Assembly (NCBI RefSeq): GCF_039545135.1
Contig: NZ_BAABRU010000010.1
Span: 1 to 64,000 of the forward strand
Source of the DNA: Herpetosiphon gulosus
GTDB taxonomy: Bacteria > Chloroflexota > Chloroflexia > Chloroflexales > Herpetosiphonaceae
Direction of reading: 5' to 3'
Length of the DNA: 64,000 nucleotides
Part shown: in pieces, positions 17,209 through 25,694 of the stretch
Position numbering within the stretch: position 1 is the stretch's first letter
Layout: each line of letters starts with the position of its first letter
Made by a program: the position numbers and the translations under genes
Notes under the pieces: model-generated
What the model saw: the letters and a program-made list of their open reading frames with translations, nothing else
The model's database searches: none
What the model was told of the DNA's origin: nothing

Positions 17209-18046
17209 GCTTTATTTTGGCAATAATCTGGCTGTTTTGGCAACCCTGCCAGCAGCCAGCTACGATTTAATCTACATTGACCCGCCCTTCAACACTGGCA
17301 AAGTCCAAAGCCGCACTCAACTGCGCACGGTTCGCTCAGAGCAGGGCGATCGGGTTGGCTTTGGTGGCCATCGTTATAGCAGCATCAAGATTGGCGAGCG
17401 TGCCTATGGCGATAGCTTTGATGATTTTCTGGCCTTTATTGAGCCGCGTTTGCTCGAAGCCTACCGCTTGCTAAAGCCTCAAGGCAGCTTCTTTTTTCAT
17501 ATCGATTATCGCGAAGTGCATTATTGCAAGGTGCTGCTCGACCAGATTTTTGGTCGTGATTCGTTTATCAACGAAATTATTTGGGCCTACGATTATGGCG
17601 CGCGGTCGCGCAAAAAATGGTCAACCAAGCACGATACCATCTTGTGGTATGCCAAAGATCCCGAAAACTATACCTTTAATTATGATCAGATTGATCGCAT
17701 TCCCTACATGGCTCCAGGTTTGGTCGGCCCCGAAAAGGCTGCCCGAGGCAAAACGCCGACCGATGTTTGGTGGAACACGATTGTTAGCCCCAATGGCAAG
17801 GAAAAAACTGGCTATCCGACTCAAAAACCACTGGCAATTCTCAACCGGATTGTGCGGGTTCACTCCAACCCCAACGATCAACTGCTCGATTTCTTTGCTG
17901 GTAGTGGCTCATTTGGCGAAGCTGCCGCACGGAATGGCCGCAATTTCACCTTGATCGACCAAAATCCCCAAGCGATTGAGGTTATGCGCCAACGTTTGGC
18001 CTTCGCTGAGCCAGAATTTTACGAAATACCCAAGGATATCATTTAA
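17201..18046 (+). CDS. Site-specific DNA methyltransferase, beta-class (N6-adenine or N4-cytosine)
   Basis: The 281-residue protein has the catalytic motif IV DPPF at residues 27-30 (YIDPPFNTG). It precedes the AdoMet-binding motif I, FFAGSGSFGEAA, near 230. This order is typical of beta-class amino-methyltransferases such as CcrM-like enzymes. The TQKP motif (YPTQKPLAILNRIV) before the FxGxG is also characteristic. The recognition sequence cannot be predicted. The start overlaps the HTH gene by eight bases. No classical restriction subunit is present, so it is either an orphan regulatory methyltransferase or works with the coupled Uma2 nuclease. A dispersed repeat begins immediately after the stop. 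Confidence 0.9.
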   Translation: MNKLYFGNNLAVLATLPAASYDLIYIDPPFNTGKVQSRTQLRTVRSEQGDRVGFGGHRYSSIKIGERAYGDSFDDFLAFIEPRLLEAYRLLKPQGSFFFHIDYREVHYCKVLLDQIFGRDSFINEIIWAYDYGARSRKKWSTKHDTILWYAKDPENYTFNYDQIDRIPYMAPGLVGPEKAARGKTPTDVWWNTIVSPNGKEKTGYPTQKPLAILNRIVRVHSNPNDQLLDFFAGSGSFGEAAARNGRNFTLIDQNPQAIEVMRQRLAFAEPEFYEIPKDII

Positions 18047-18158
18047 CTACGAAGGACACGAAGAGCACGAATGTTGGGCTAGTTGGAAACCTGAGTTTTG
18101 TACAAGACATCAGAGAACCAAATAACCCAACCTTAGTGAAACTTCGTGTCCTTCGTGG
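18047..18158. repeat. 'cacgaag' dispersed inverted repeat, copy 1
   Basis: The left arm, CTACGAAGGACACGAAG, and the right arm, CTTCGTGTCCTTCGTGG, are inverted copies that flank about 80 bases. The interior (cgaatgttggg ... aaccttagtg) is recognisably similar to that of the copy at 38312-38475. No open frame is present. Confidence 0.7.
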
Positions 18159-18171
18159 AAAAACTCAACAG

Positions 18172-20415
18172 CTATTGCCAGCTATCGTTGCGGGTCAGTA
18201 TGCCGCTGCTGGGCGTGGTAAAGCTACGATTCGTCCCACTTTCCCACGTCACATTGCCCGAACCATCCTTCTTGATATATTTGAATTCGATCGCCGTGTT
18301 GGCTGGCAGATTGAGCGTGCTACTCCAAACTGGGTAGCTTGCTGATGAGAGCAACACTGCATTGGCGGTGTTCCAACTGCCAAGCCCTGCCACATTGCCC
18401 ACCATATAGACATTTTGACCCCAAACCGTGGTTGCATTGACATTAAAGTTTATGCCAATTGAGCCACTGGGCGTAGCCGTTGCTGGAATTGGAGTCGCGG
18501 TTGCTGGAATTGGCGTAGCCGTTGCCGGAATTGGAGTCGCTGTCGCGGGCACTGGGGTTGCGGTGCTGCTGTTTGATCCAGTGACATTCCATGTTTCGTT
18601 ACGGGTGGCGCTCCCACTGCCGGGTGTGGTGAAGCTACGGTTGGCGATACTTTCCCATGTTACAGCACCAGCGCTATCCTTTTTAATGTATTTATATTCA
18701 ATTGCCGTGTTAGCTGGCAAATTGATCGTGCCGCTCCAAATTGGATAGTTGGCTGATGAGAGCAAGATGGCGTTGGCGGTATTCCAACTGCCAAGCGCGG
18801 CAATATTGCCCACAACATACACATTTTGACCCAGGTTGGTCGTTGCGTTGACATTGAAATTAACTGGAACACTGCCAGCAATTGGGGTTGCGGTTGGCAC
18901 AACGCTGGTGGCAGTTGGGTTGATGACGGTGGCAGTTGGCACAACGCCGCCCAACTTTGCCCCGCCGTGCAGCGCAACTGCTTCCATGGCGTTGACCGTG
19001 ATTGTGGCATTGCCTGCGTTATCAACGGTAACGGTTGGGCCGGAACATGCACCATTGCTGAAATCGCCGTGCATCACATCGCAATAAGTGCCAGCGGGCA
19101 AGCCTGTGGCAAACGTGCGAGTCAAGTTGTTACCTTCGCGGTTGATTGCCACAAAGCCCAAACTGCCACGGCTGAACGAAATTTGGTTATTGCCATTCGA
19201 CCACCAATTGCTGGTACTGAAGGCGCTGCTGGTGTAGTTGCGAAAGCTAACCATATTGGCGATACCACGCCAGCGATGCTCACAAACCCAGTTGTTGCCG
19301 CCACAATCGGGCGTGTTGCTGCCATTTGCATACACATTACTGCTTGGTGGGCCTTGGTCGCCATTGCTGAAGTTGTAGCTCGACATAACTTGAGGATAGC
19401 CATAGGGCCAAGCCAAGGCAAAGACATTGGCCAAATTGTAGAGACTGCCATCTTTGAAGGTGACCACATTGCCAGCGCCGCCATGGCCACGTTGGTTGTC
19501 GTGGTTATCGGTGAAAACCACCGCGCTATCGCTAGGTAAGAAGCCCCAAGCCGTACCAAAGTTGCTCATATTGGCCAGCTTGTCGGTTTTGAACATGCGG
19601 CCAATGTTGGTGCTGTATTTGAACTCAATCACATCGCCATTCGGTGTGTATTCTGCCGAAGTAATTGGCTCGCCGCCTTGGTCAATCACTTCTTGATAGA
19701 TATAAGGATTGCTGGCGCGGCTCATAATATCGGCGATATCAGCCACGGGCATGTGTTTGGCAGCATCGATGCGGAAGCCAGCTACGCCCAAACTGCGCAG
19801 ATCATTCAGATAGGCCGCTAATTTGCTCCGAACATGGATTGATTCGGTCGCAAGATCGGCTAAATTGACCAACTCACAATTTTGAACTTCCCAACGATCT
19901 TGGTAGTTGCTGATATCGTCGGTGCCATTGCGGCCACAGTGGTGGAAATCTTGGTTTTGATAAATGCCAGGGTAGTTGTAGTTGGTATAGCTTGAGCCAG
20001 CCACGCCTGTGCCACTACCCACGCCCGTCATATGGTTAATTACGGCATCGACATAAATATCAACACCCACAGCTTTACAGCGCGAAACCATATCGGCAAA
20101 CTCGGCGCGAGTGCCCGAACGGCTTTGAATCTGATAGCTGACCGGTTGATAGCGTGTCCACCATTGCGAGCCTTGCACATGCTCTTGGGGTGGTGAGACT
20201 TGGACTGCCGAGAAACCCTTGGGGCCGAGCCAATTTTCGCATTCTTTGGCGATGTCAGTCCATTTCCATTCGAAGAGATGGACGAAAACCGTGCGTGGGG
20301 TGGAAACTTGCGCTTGAGTTGGCTTAGTGGTCGAACCAAAAAACGTTAATGAACCTAGCAAAACGACGAGGACGAGCATTGTCAGTTGCGCCATTGCGCG
20401 ATTGAGTCGTTGCAT
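18172..20415 (-). CDS. Secreted alpha-amylase, GH13, with two CBM20 starch-binding modules
   Basis: This 747-residue protein hydrolyses internal alpha-1,4 bonds of starch outside the cell. ATG at 20415 is chosen because AGGAGGG lies five bases upstream. A signal peptide (hydrophobic segment around LTMLVLVVLLGSLTFFG) follows. The GH13 catalytic residues are visible: the nucleophile Asp in GFRIDAAKHMP, the acid/base Glu in IYQEVIDQGGE and the third Asp in FTDNHDNQRGHG. The mammalian/actinobacterial-like subtype fits. Two C-terminal CBM20 modules, each with NVYxVGNxAxLGSWN, are joined by a Thr/Pro linker of repeated seven-residue units. It is a close paralogue of the next gene upstream and has one more CBM20. 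Each gene has its own ribosome binding site, and a terminator separates them. Confidence 0.96.
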   Translation of the reverse strand: MQRLNRAMAQLTMLVLVVLLGSLTFFGSTTKPTQAQVSTPRTVFVHLFEWKWTDIAKECENWLGPKGFSAVQVSPPQEHVQGSQWWTRYQPVSYQIQSRSGTRAEFADMVSRCKAVGVDIYVDAVINHMTGVGSGTGVAGSSYTNYNYPGIYQNQDFHHCGRNGTDDISNYQDRWEVQNCELVNLADLATESIHVRSKLAAYLNDLRSLGVAGFRIDAAKHMPVADIADIMSRASNPYIYQEVIDQGGEPITSAEYTPNGDVIEFKYSTNIGRMFKTDKLANMSNFGTAWGFLPSDSAVVFTDNHDNQRGHGGAGNVVTFKDGSLYNLANVFALAWPYGYPQVMSSYNFSNGDQGPPSSNVYANGSNTPDCGGNNWVCEHRWRGIANMVSFRNYTSSAFSTSNWWSNGNNQISFSRGSLGFVAINREGNNLTRTFATGLPAGTYCDVMHGDFSNGACSGPTVTVDNAGNATITVNAMEAVALHGGAKLGGVVPTATVINPTATSVVPTATPIAGSVPVNFNVNATTNLGQNVYVVGNIAALGSWNTANAILLSSANYPIWSGTINLPANTAIEYKYIKKDSAGAVTWESIANRSFTTPGSGSATRNETWNVTGSNSSTATPVPATATPIPATATPIPATATPIPATATPSGSIGINFNVNATTVWGQNVYMVGNVAGLGSWNTANAVLLSSASYPVWSSTLNLPANTAIEFKYIKKDGSGNVTWESGTNRSFTTPSSGILTRNDSWQ
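18471..18554. repeat. 21-bp tandem repeat in the amylase linker
   Basis: Four imperfect 21-base units encode alternating Pro-Ala-Thr-Ala-Thr-Pro type heptapeptides between the two CBM20 modules. Units 1 and 3 are nearly identical, as are the starts of units 2 and 4. Such runs often vary in copy number between strains. Confidence 0.8.
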
Positions 20416-20463
20416 TGTATCCCTCCTTTGGGATAAATGTTCACAAATGTGGAGCTTGAAGTT

Positions 20464-20502
20464 AAAAAACTGCCAACAAGACCTTGAGGTCTGATTGGCA
20501 GT
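20464..20502 (-). terminator. Terminator between the two amylase genes
   Basis: On the minus strand a long stem (ACTGCCAA ... TTGGCAGT with an inner AGACCT/AGGTCT pairing) is followed by TTTTTT. It ends the upstream amylase transcript (20592-22382) and lies between that gene and the second amylase start at 20415. Confidence 0.9.
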
Positions 20503-20591
20503 CATTGCACAAATTAAATTTTAGCGCCGAGAGCTTGAATTTGAATGAGGTGGCGGGTGATTGAAGCAAGCCTCAACCACCCAGATTTAGC

Positions 20592-22382
20592 TTATTTCCA
20601 AGTATCGTTGCGAGTGACCGTGCCGCTGCCGGGTGTGGTAAAGGTGCGATTCGTCCCACTTTCCCAGGTCACATTGCCCGAACCATCTTTCTTGATGTAT
20701 TTGTATTCGATCGCGGTGCTGGCTGGCAAGTTGATCGTTTTGCTCCAAACTGGGTAGCTTGCTGATGAGAGCAATACGGCGTTGGCGGTGTTCCAGCTAC
20801 CAAGCGCCGCGACGTTGCCAATCACATAGACATTTTGGCCCCAAACTGTGGTGGCATTTTCGTTGAAGGTTACCGCGATGCTACCGCTTGGTGGGGTGGT
20901 TGGCACTGGGGTTGGGTTGGTGCCATTGATTTTTGCGCCACCGTGAATTGCAACTGAATCCATTGCGGCGACAGTGATTGTGGCTTGACCACTGTTGTTG
21001 ACGCTGATGGTTGGTCCAGAGCACGAGCCATTGCTGAAATCGCCATGAATTACATCGCAATAAGTTCCAGCGGGCAAACCTGTGGCAAACGTGCGGCTCA
21101 GGCTGCTGCCTTCACGGTTGATGGCGACAAAACCTAAGCTGCCACGGCTAAACGAAATTTGGTTATTGCCGTTTGACCACCAGTTGCTGGTGCTGAAGGC
21201 CGTGCTGGTGTAGTTGCGGAAGCCAACCATATTGGCGATGCCGCGCCAGCGATGTTCACAAACCCAGGTGCTACCACCACAATTGGCAGTGTTACCACTG
21301 TAAACCGTGCCGCTAGGTGGGCCTTGGTCGCCATTGCTGAAGTTGTAGCTCGACATAACTTGAGGATAGCCATAGGGCCAAGCCAAGGCAAAGACGTTGG
21401 CAAGTTCGTAGAGTTTGCCATCTTTGAAGGTGACCACATTGCCAGCGCCGCCGTGGCCACGTTGGTTATCGTGGTTATCGGTGAAAACCACCGCGCTATC
21501 GCTGGCGATAAAGCCCCAAGCTGTGCCGAAGTTGCTCATATTGGCCAGTTTGTCGGTTTTGAACATGCGGCCAATGTTGGTGCTGTATTTGAATTCAGTC
21601 ACATCGCCGTTGCCCGTGTATTCGCCTGAGGTAATTGGCTCACCGCCTTGGTCAATCACTTCTTGATAGATATAAGGATTGCTGGCGCGGCTCATGATAT
21701 TGGCGATATCAGCAGAGGGCATGTGCTTGGCGGCATCGATGCGGAAGCCAGCTACGCCCAAACTGCGCAAATCATTGAGGTAGGCAGCCAATTTGCCTCG
21801 CACATAATCTGATTCAGTTTTGAGATCGGCGAGGTTGACCAATTCACAATTCTGAACTTCCCAACGATCTTGGTAGTTGCTGATATCGTCGGTGCCATTG
21901 CGGCCACAGTGGTGGAAATCTTGGGTTTGATAGTTGCCAGGGTAGTTGTAGCTGGTGTAGCTTGAGCCAGCCACACCTGTGCCACTACCCACGCCAGTCA
22001 TATGGTTGATCACGGCATCGACATAAATATCGACCCCGACCGCTTTACAGCGCGAAACCATGTTGGCAAACTCAGCGCGAGTGCCCGAGCGGCTTTGAAT
22101 CTGATAGCTAACTGGTTGATAGCGCGTCCACCATTGCGAGCCTTGGATGTGCTCTTGGGGTGGTGAGACTTGGACAGCTGCGAAGCCCTTGGGTCCGAGC
22201 CAATTTTCGCATTCTTTGGCGATGTCAGTCCATTTCCATTCGAATAAATGGACGAAGGCCGTGCGTGGAGTAGTTTGGGCTTGCGTTGCCCGTGGAGCGG
22301 TTCCAAAAAAGCCAACCGAAAAGATGATCACAACCAAGACGAACAGTGTCAGCCGCGCCATTGCGCGAGTGGTCCGTGACAT
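20592..22382 (-). CDS. Secreted alpha-amylase, GH13, with one CBM20 module
   Basis: The 596-residue protein starts at ATG 22382, with AAAGGAGGG six bases upstream, and has a signal peptide (LTLFVLVVIIFSVGFFG). The same catalytic residues as in its neighbour are visible: Asp in GFRIDAAKHMP, Glu in IYQEVIDQGGE and Asp in FTDNHDNQRGHG. A short Pro/Thr linker leads to a single C-terminal CBM20. The catalytic domains of the two amylases are nearly identical along most of their length, which points to a fairly recent tandem duplication. The duplicated copy then gained or kept a second starch-binding module. The enzyme should act on raw or soluble starch outside the cell. It has its own promoter and terminator. 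Confidence 0.96.
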   Translation of the reverse strand: MSRTTRAMARLTLFVLVVIIFSVGFFGTAPRATQAQTTPRTAFVHLFEWKWTDIAKECENWLGPKGFAAVQVSPPQEHIQGSQWWTRYQPVSYQIQSRSGTRAEFANMVSRCKAVGVDIYVDAVINHMTGVGSGTGVAGSSYTSYNYPGNYQTQDFHHCGRNGTDDISNYQDRWEVQNCELVNLADLKTESDYVRGKLAAYLNDLRSLGVAGFRIDAAKHMPSADIANIMSRASNPYIYQEVIDQGGEPITSGEYTGNGDVTEFKYSTNIGRMFKTDKLANMSNFGTAWGFIASDSAVVFTDNHDNQRGHGGAGNVVTFKDGKLYELANVFALAWPYGYPQVMSSYNFSNGDQGPPSGTVYSGNTANCGGSTWVCEHRWRGIANMVGFRNYTSTAFSTSNWWSNGNNQISFSRGSLGFVAINREGSSLSRTFATGLPAGTYCDVIHGDFSNGSCSGPTISVNNSGQATITVAAMDSVAIHGGAKINGTNPTPVPTTPPSGSIAVTFNENATTVWGQNVYVIGNVAALGSWNTANAVLLSSASYPVWSKTINLPASTAIEYKYIKKDGSGNVTWESGTNRTFTTPGSGTVTRNDTWK

Positions 22383-22657
22383 AAACGTCCCTCCTTTGGG
22401 GCGTGAACGGTTGATCGATATTTTTAAACTGCCGTGCTAGTCTCAGGCCTAGGATTGTTGAAACGACACAGCGCCTACGGGGAATGAATCAACGATGATT
22501 CATCGAGCCACTATCAATTTGTTTATAGATCGAACAAAGTTTTAGCCCTAGAAAAATACCGTCGTACTAAGTTGTGATGTTGTGTAGCATTATAAGTACG
22601 ATTAGGCAAATGTCCCGATTCGGGCTGGTACTTTTGGTTCGTTCGTTTGTTGGACGA

Positions 22658-22686
22658 AGTATACACAAGCGATTTAGGCTTGTCAA
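22658..22686 (-). promoter_or_regulatory. Promoter of the upstream amylase gene
   Basis: On the minus strand TTGACA (22686-22681), a 17-base spacer and TATACT (22663-22658) form a near-perfect promoter. It leaves a leader of about 265 bases before the ATG at 22382. A second possible promoter, GGGACA with TATAAT (22616-22589, 16-base spacer), lies inside this leader. Confidence 0.7.
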
Positions 22687-22740
22687 GCAAAAATCTTTAG
22701 GAAATTTTAGCTTTTTAATAATTTGTAACAAATAGCAAGA

Positions 22741-22945
22741 ATGAGGGGTCAGAGATCAGGATTCAGGAGTAAAGGGCTGGGGATCGGTTTTTAACGCAGA
22801 GAAGGCGAAGGGGCGAGGGTTCAGGGGTCAGCGATCAGCGGTCAAGATTGCTGATTGGGCGAGCTAATTCAAAACTGACCCCTCGTCCCTGAATCCTAAC
22901 CCCTCACCCCTTCGTGCTCTTCGTGTCCTTCGTGGATCGATGCGC
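22741..22945. repeat. 'ggggtcag' and 'cacgaag' repeat cluster
   Basis: G-rich direct copies of GGGTCAG/GATCAG words (22741-22850) face C-rich copies (CTGACCCCT, CCTAACCCCT, 22875-22908), making an imperfect inverted repeat. It is followed by a half element ending in CTTCGTGTCCTTCGTGG. The rest of the 750-base gap between the amylase promoter and the atp promoter shows no gene. Confidence 0.6.
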
Positions 22946-23154
22946 TAATCCAGCCGATTGAAATTCGACTGTTGATGCTGATTCATGCTTGCAAAACCTC
23001 AGCAAGATTGTTGAGAGGTTTTTGTGACAATCGGCACAAAGCGCGGCAAATTCATGGCAAATTGATCAAAAAGTCATGCTTACAGCCATGGCCTTGGGCT
23101 GATTTCTGCCCGTTGCAAAGGGATTCAGGCCATTCTTGACTAATGTTAACAAGT

Positions 23155-23183
23155 TTGACAAGAGCATATGCATCCTTTATACT
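23155..23183 (+). promoter_or_regulatory. Promoter of the ATP synthase operon
   Basis: TTGACA at 23155-23160, exactly 17 bases, then TATACT at 23178-23183. Transcription should begin near 23190, about 110 bases before the atpB start. This rules out the ATG at 23143 as the start of atpB. Confidence 0.8.
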
Positions 23184-23298
23184 TGAGAATGTGCAAAAAA
23201 GCACAAAATCCCACAGTCGTCTAAAGATTTCGTTGCCCACCGTTGTGCATGACCGACAGAATGCCGCATGGTTGGGCTATAAACGCGGAGGGATCGCC

Positions 23299-24399
23299 TT
23301 GTCCACTAAACGAAACATATGGATTCCTGTCGGTATTGTCCTCGTTGTGGGGATTCTACTGCGCATATTCCTGCCTGTGGGGAAGCCACTGGTGTCGGTT
23401 CGCGCTGAAGAAGTTTTCCACATAGGATCATACAACGTCACAAACTCCTTGTTGCTAACATGGGTTGTGATGATTTTGCTTGTTGTGCTCTCGTTGGCGG
23501 CTACTGCAAAATTGCGCAGTGGCAATGACGAAGCCTTGAAGCACCCCAAGGGCTTGCAAAATGCCTTGGAATATGGTGTTGAAGTTCTCTACAACACTAT
23601 GCAAGGGGTTAGCCCGAAATATGTAGCCCGCTTCTTTGTCGTGGTTGCAACCATCTTCTTCTTGGTCTTGCCTTCAAACTGGTTTGGCTTGGTCCCCGGT
23701 GTTGGTTCACTTGGGGTTTGTTTTGCTGAATCCGAGTTGGAAGTCATGCACGGCTACACTCCAGTAGCTGGCGCTGGCCCAAGCGAAAAAGTCATCGGTG
23801 CTCAAAAAGTTTGGTCGGATTACACCAACAAGTGTGCGGGAACTGCTGATACCTTGGTGCGGGCTGAAGCCTTAGCCCAAGGCATCGTCTTGCCAGCAAC
23901 CTTGGAAACGCCTGAGCAAATTGCCCAATACAAAGCAGTCTCAGCCGAACTCGACCACGCTGGCACAATCACGCCTTTGTTCCACCCCTTCTTGCGCCCA
24001 GGTAGCGCCGACTTGAATATGACCTTGGCTTTGGCCTTGATCTCATTCGTCGTCACCGAATTCTGGGGCTTCCGCAAGCAAGGTTTTGGCTACTTGGGCA
24101 AGTTCTTTATCTTCAACCAAGGGCCAATTCAGTTCTTCGTGGGGATTATCGAACTCGTTTCAGAATTCGCTCGCATCATCTCGTTTACCTTCCGGCTTTT
24201 CGGCAACATCTTTGCCGGCGAAGTGGTGCTCTTGGTGATGGCGTTCCTGTTCCCAGCATTGCTTTCATTGCCATTCTATGGCTTGGAATTGTTCGTGGGC
24301 TTGGTTCAAGCCTTCGTGTTTGCAATGCTGACCATGGCGTTTATCGATATGGCCGCTGAATCGCATGGCGATCATGGCCACGAAGAACACGCCCACTAA
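23299..24399 (+). CDS. atpB: ATP synthase Fo subunit a
   Basis: Subunit a forms the proton half-channels next to the c-ring in the membrane. The TTG at 23299 is chosen as start because GGAGG lies seven bases upstream and the predicted transcript begins only at about 23190. This gives 366 residues starting STKRNIWIPVG. Several membrane helices are evident, and the family's essential arginine lies in SEFARIISFTFRLFGNIFAGEVVL. A His-rich C-terminus (SHGDHGHEEHAH) ends the protein. A hydrophilic insertion of about 90 residues (from about 150) with two cysteines lies between early helices and makes the protein longer than the usual 240-270 residues. First gene of atpBEFHAGDC. Confidence 0.93.
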   Translation: MSTKRNIWIPVGIVLVVGILLRIFLPVGKPLVSVRAEEVFHIGSYNVTNSLLLTWVVMILLVVLSLAATAKLRSGNDEALKHPKGLQNALEYGVEVLYNTMQGVSPKYVARFFVVVATIFFLVLPSNWFGLVPGVGSLGVCFAESELEVMHGYTPVAGAGPSEKVIGAQKVWSDYTNKCAGTADTLVRAEALAQGIVLPATLETPEQIAQYKAVSAELDHAGTITPLFHPFLRPGSADLNMTLALALISFVVTEFWGFRKQGFGYLGKFFIFNQGPIQFFVGIIELVSEFARIISFTFRLFGNIFAGEVVLLVMAFLFPALLSLPFYGLELFVGLVQAFVFAMLTMAFIDMAAESHGDHGHEEHAH

Positions 24400-24471
24400 T
24401 CACTTGATCGCCATTTGATCGCATAAAAACGTTCTTTGATACAGATTAAGTTCTTTTGGAGGATAACGCTC

Positions 24472-24705
24472 ATGACGGATACAGGTGCACGTTTGTTGGC
24501 TGCGGCTCTCGCTATCGGTTTAGCAGCAATTGGCCCTGGGATCGGCGTAGGTTTGTTGGTTGCTGGTGCATTGCAAGCTATTGCCCGCAACCCAGAAACT
24601 GAAGGCTCGATTCGTACCAACATGTTCGTTGGTATCGCCTTGACTGAAGGTTTGGCAATCTTCGGTTTGGTTATCTCGCTGCTAATCGGGTTCGGCGTGC
24701 TCTAA
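24472..24705 (+). CDS. atpE: ATP synthase Fo subunit c
   Basis: A 77-residue hairpin of two membrane helices that forms the rotor ring. The glycine-rich first helix (GLAAIGPGIGVGLLVAGA), the polar loop ARNPE and the ion-binding E59 in GIALTEGLAIFGL are all present. No sodium-binding signature (extra polar ligands around E59) stands out, so proton coupling is likely. The ATG at 24472 follows GGAGG by nine bases; the in-frame ATG at 24436 has no such site. It is followed by a hairpin before atpF. Confidence 0.95.
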   Translation: MTDTGARLLAAALAIGLAAIGPGIGVGLLVAGALQAIARNPETEGSIRTNMFVGIALTEGLAIFGLVISLLIGFGVL

Positions 24706-24737
24706 GCACCACACAAACGCTACCGCTGACATTCGTT

Positions 24738-24767
24738 GATGGCGTTTCGCCGCTGCGCAGCGCCATC
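24738..24767 (+). promoter_or_regulatory. Intercistronic hairpin between atpE and atpF
   Basis: GATGGCG at 24738-24744 pairs with CGCCATC at 24761-24767, and the loop includes the palindrome GCTGCGCAGC. There is no T-tract, so it is more likely a processing, stability or translation element than a terminator. Confidence 0.5.
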
Positions 24768-24784
24768 TCCCAAGGGGGACTTAC

Positions 24785-25279
24785 ATGGATAAGCTTGGGG
24801 TTGATCTCCCGCTCCTTATCTCGCAAATTGTCAACTTCTGCTTGTTGGCATTCTTGCTCAATACATTTCTTTACAAACCAGTTTTGAATGCCTTGCAAGC
24901 CCGCTCAGAGCGGATTCGCGAGAGCTTAGATAACGCCGAAAAAGTCAAGCAACAATTGGCACGGGTTGATGCCGACTACGAAGCGAAGCTCCAAGAAGCT
25001 CGCCGCGAAGGTCAAACCATCATCAGCCAAGCCCAAGAACGCGCTCGTGCCCAAGAAGCCGAGTTGTTGGTTGTTGCTCGCAATAACGCTGCCAAGATCG
25101 AAGAAGAAGCTCGTGGTAAAGTCGAGCAAGAACGCCAACAAGTGTTGCGCGGCTTGCAAGGCCAATTGGCTTCTTTGGTGACCGAAACCGCCAGCAATGT
25201 GCTTGGCCGCGAACTGCAAACCAAAGGTCACGACGAGTTGATCAATAAATCAATTGACCAACTTGGGAGGCTGAACTAA
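24785..25279 (+). CDS. atpF: ATP synthase Fo subunit b
   Basis: The 164-residue peripheral-stalk protein has one N-terminal membrane helix (LPLLISQIVNFCLLAFLLNTFLY, about residues 6-28, in two parts). A long charged helix rich in Glu, Arg, Ala and Gln follows and dimerises and binds F1 through delta. AGGGGG lies a few bases before the ATG. The stop overlaps the atpH start (TAATG), which indicates translational coupling. Confidence 0.94.
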   Translation: MDKLGVDLPLLISQIVNFCLLAFLLNTFLYKPVLNALQARSERIRESLDNAEKVKQQLARVDADYEAKLQEARREGQTIISQAQERARAQEAELLVVARNNAAKIEEEARGKVEQERQQVLRGLQGQLASLVTETASNVLGRELQTKGHDELINKSIDQLGRLN

Positions 25280-25635
25280 TGAGCAGCCGCGAACCCGCAA
25301 GCTACGCCCGCGCTGTCTATGATTCATTAGTTGCAGCGCTCACAGCCGAAGGCCAAGAGCAACTCTTGCCCGCCGTGCTGGATGAGTTGGTGCAGTTGGC
25401 GCGTTCGGGCGGCCCAACCGCGGCAGAAGTTACAAGCGCCGTTGAACTTAGCGCTGAACAACGAACTAAGATCGAAAAAGATCTCAAGGCTCGTTATGGC
25501 GCATTGCTTGATATCGCCTACAAAGTCGATCCAGAAATCCTGGGCGGCTTGTTGGTGCGTGTCGGCGATAAGGTGCTTGATTCAACTCTCCGCCAACGCC
25601 TCAACGCAGTCCAACGCAATATGATGGCCGGATAA
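25279..25635 (+). CDS. atpH: ATP synthase F1 subunit delta (short form)
   Basis: The 118-residue protein occupies the delta position and ends with the family signature LGGLLVRVGDKVLDSTLRQRLNAV. Delta links the b-stalk to the F1 head. Most bacterial deltas have about 180 residues. Here the N-terminal helical domain (which begins YARAVYDSLVAA, as expected) is much shortened, leaving roughly 50 residues before the C-terminal part. The coupled start with atpF and the proper beginning argue against a frameshift. Confidence 0.9.
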   Translation: MSSREPASYARAVYDSLVAALTAEGQEQLLPAVLDELVQLARSGGPTAAEVTSAVELSAEQRTKIEKDLKARYGALLDIAYKVDPEILGGLLVRVGDKVLDSTLRQRLNAVQRNMMAG

Positions 25636-25646
25636 CTGTGAGGAGT

Positions 25647-25666
25647 GATGAAGCAGCCGCTTCATC
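25647..25666 (+). promoter_or_regulatory. Intercistronic hairpin between atpH and atpA
   Basis: A perfect eight-base stem GATGAAGC / GCTTCATC with a four-base loop AGCC, 11 bases after the atpH stop. No T-tract follows it. Confidence 0.5.
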
Positions 25667-25694
25667 CTTCATACTTCGATCATAGAGGCAAACA

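Noticed and set aside
23143-23298. Upstream ATG of atpB
   Set aside because: It lies before the -35 of a near-perfect promoter, so it would not be in the transcript. The TTG with GGAGG fits better.
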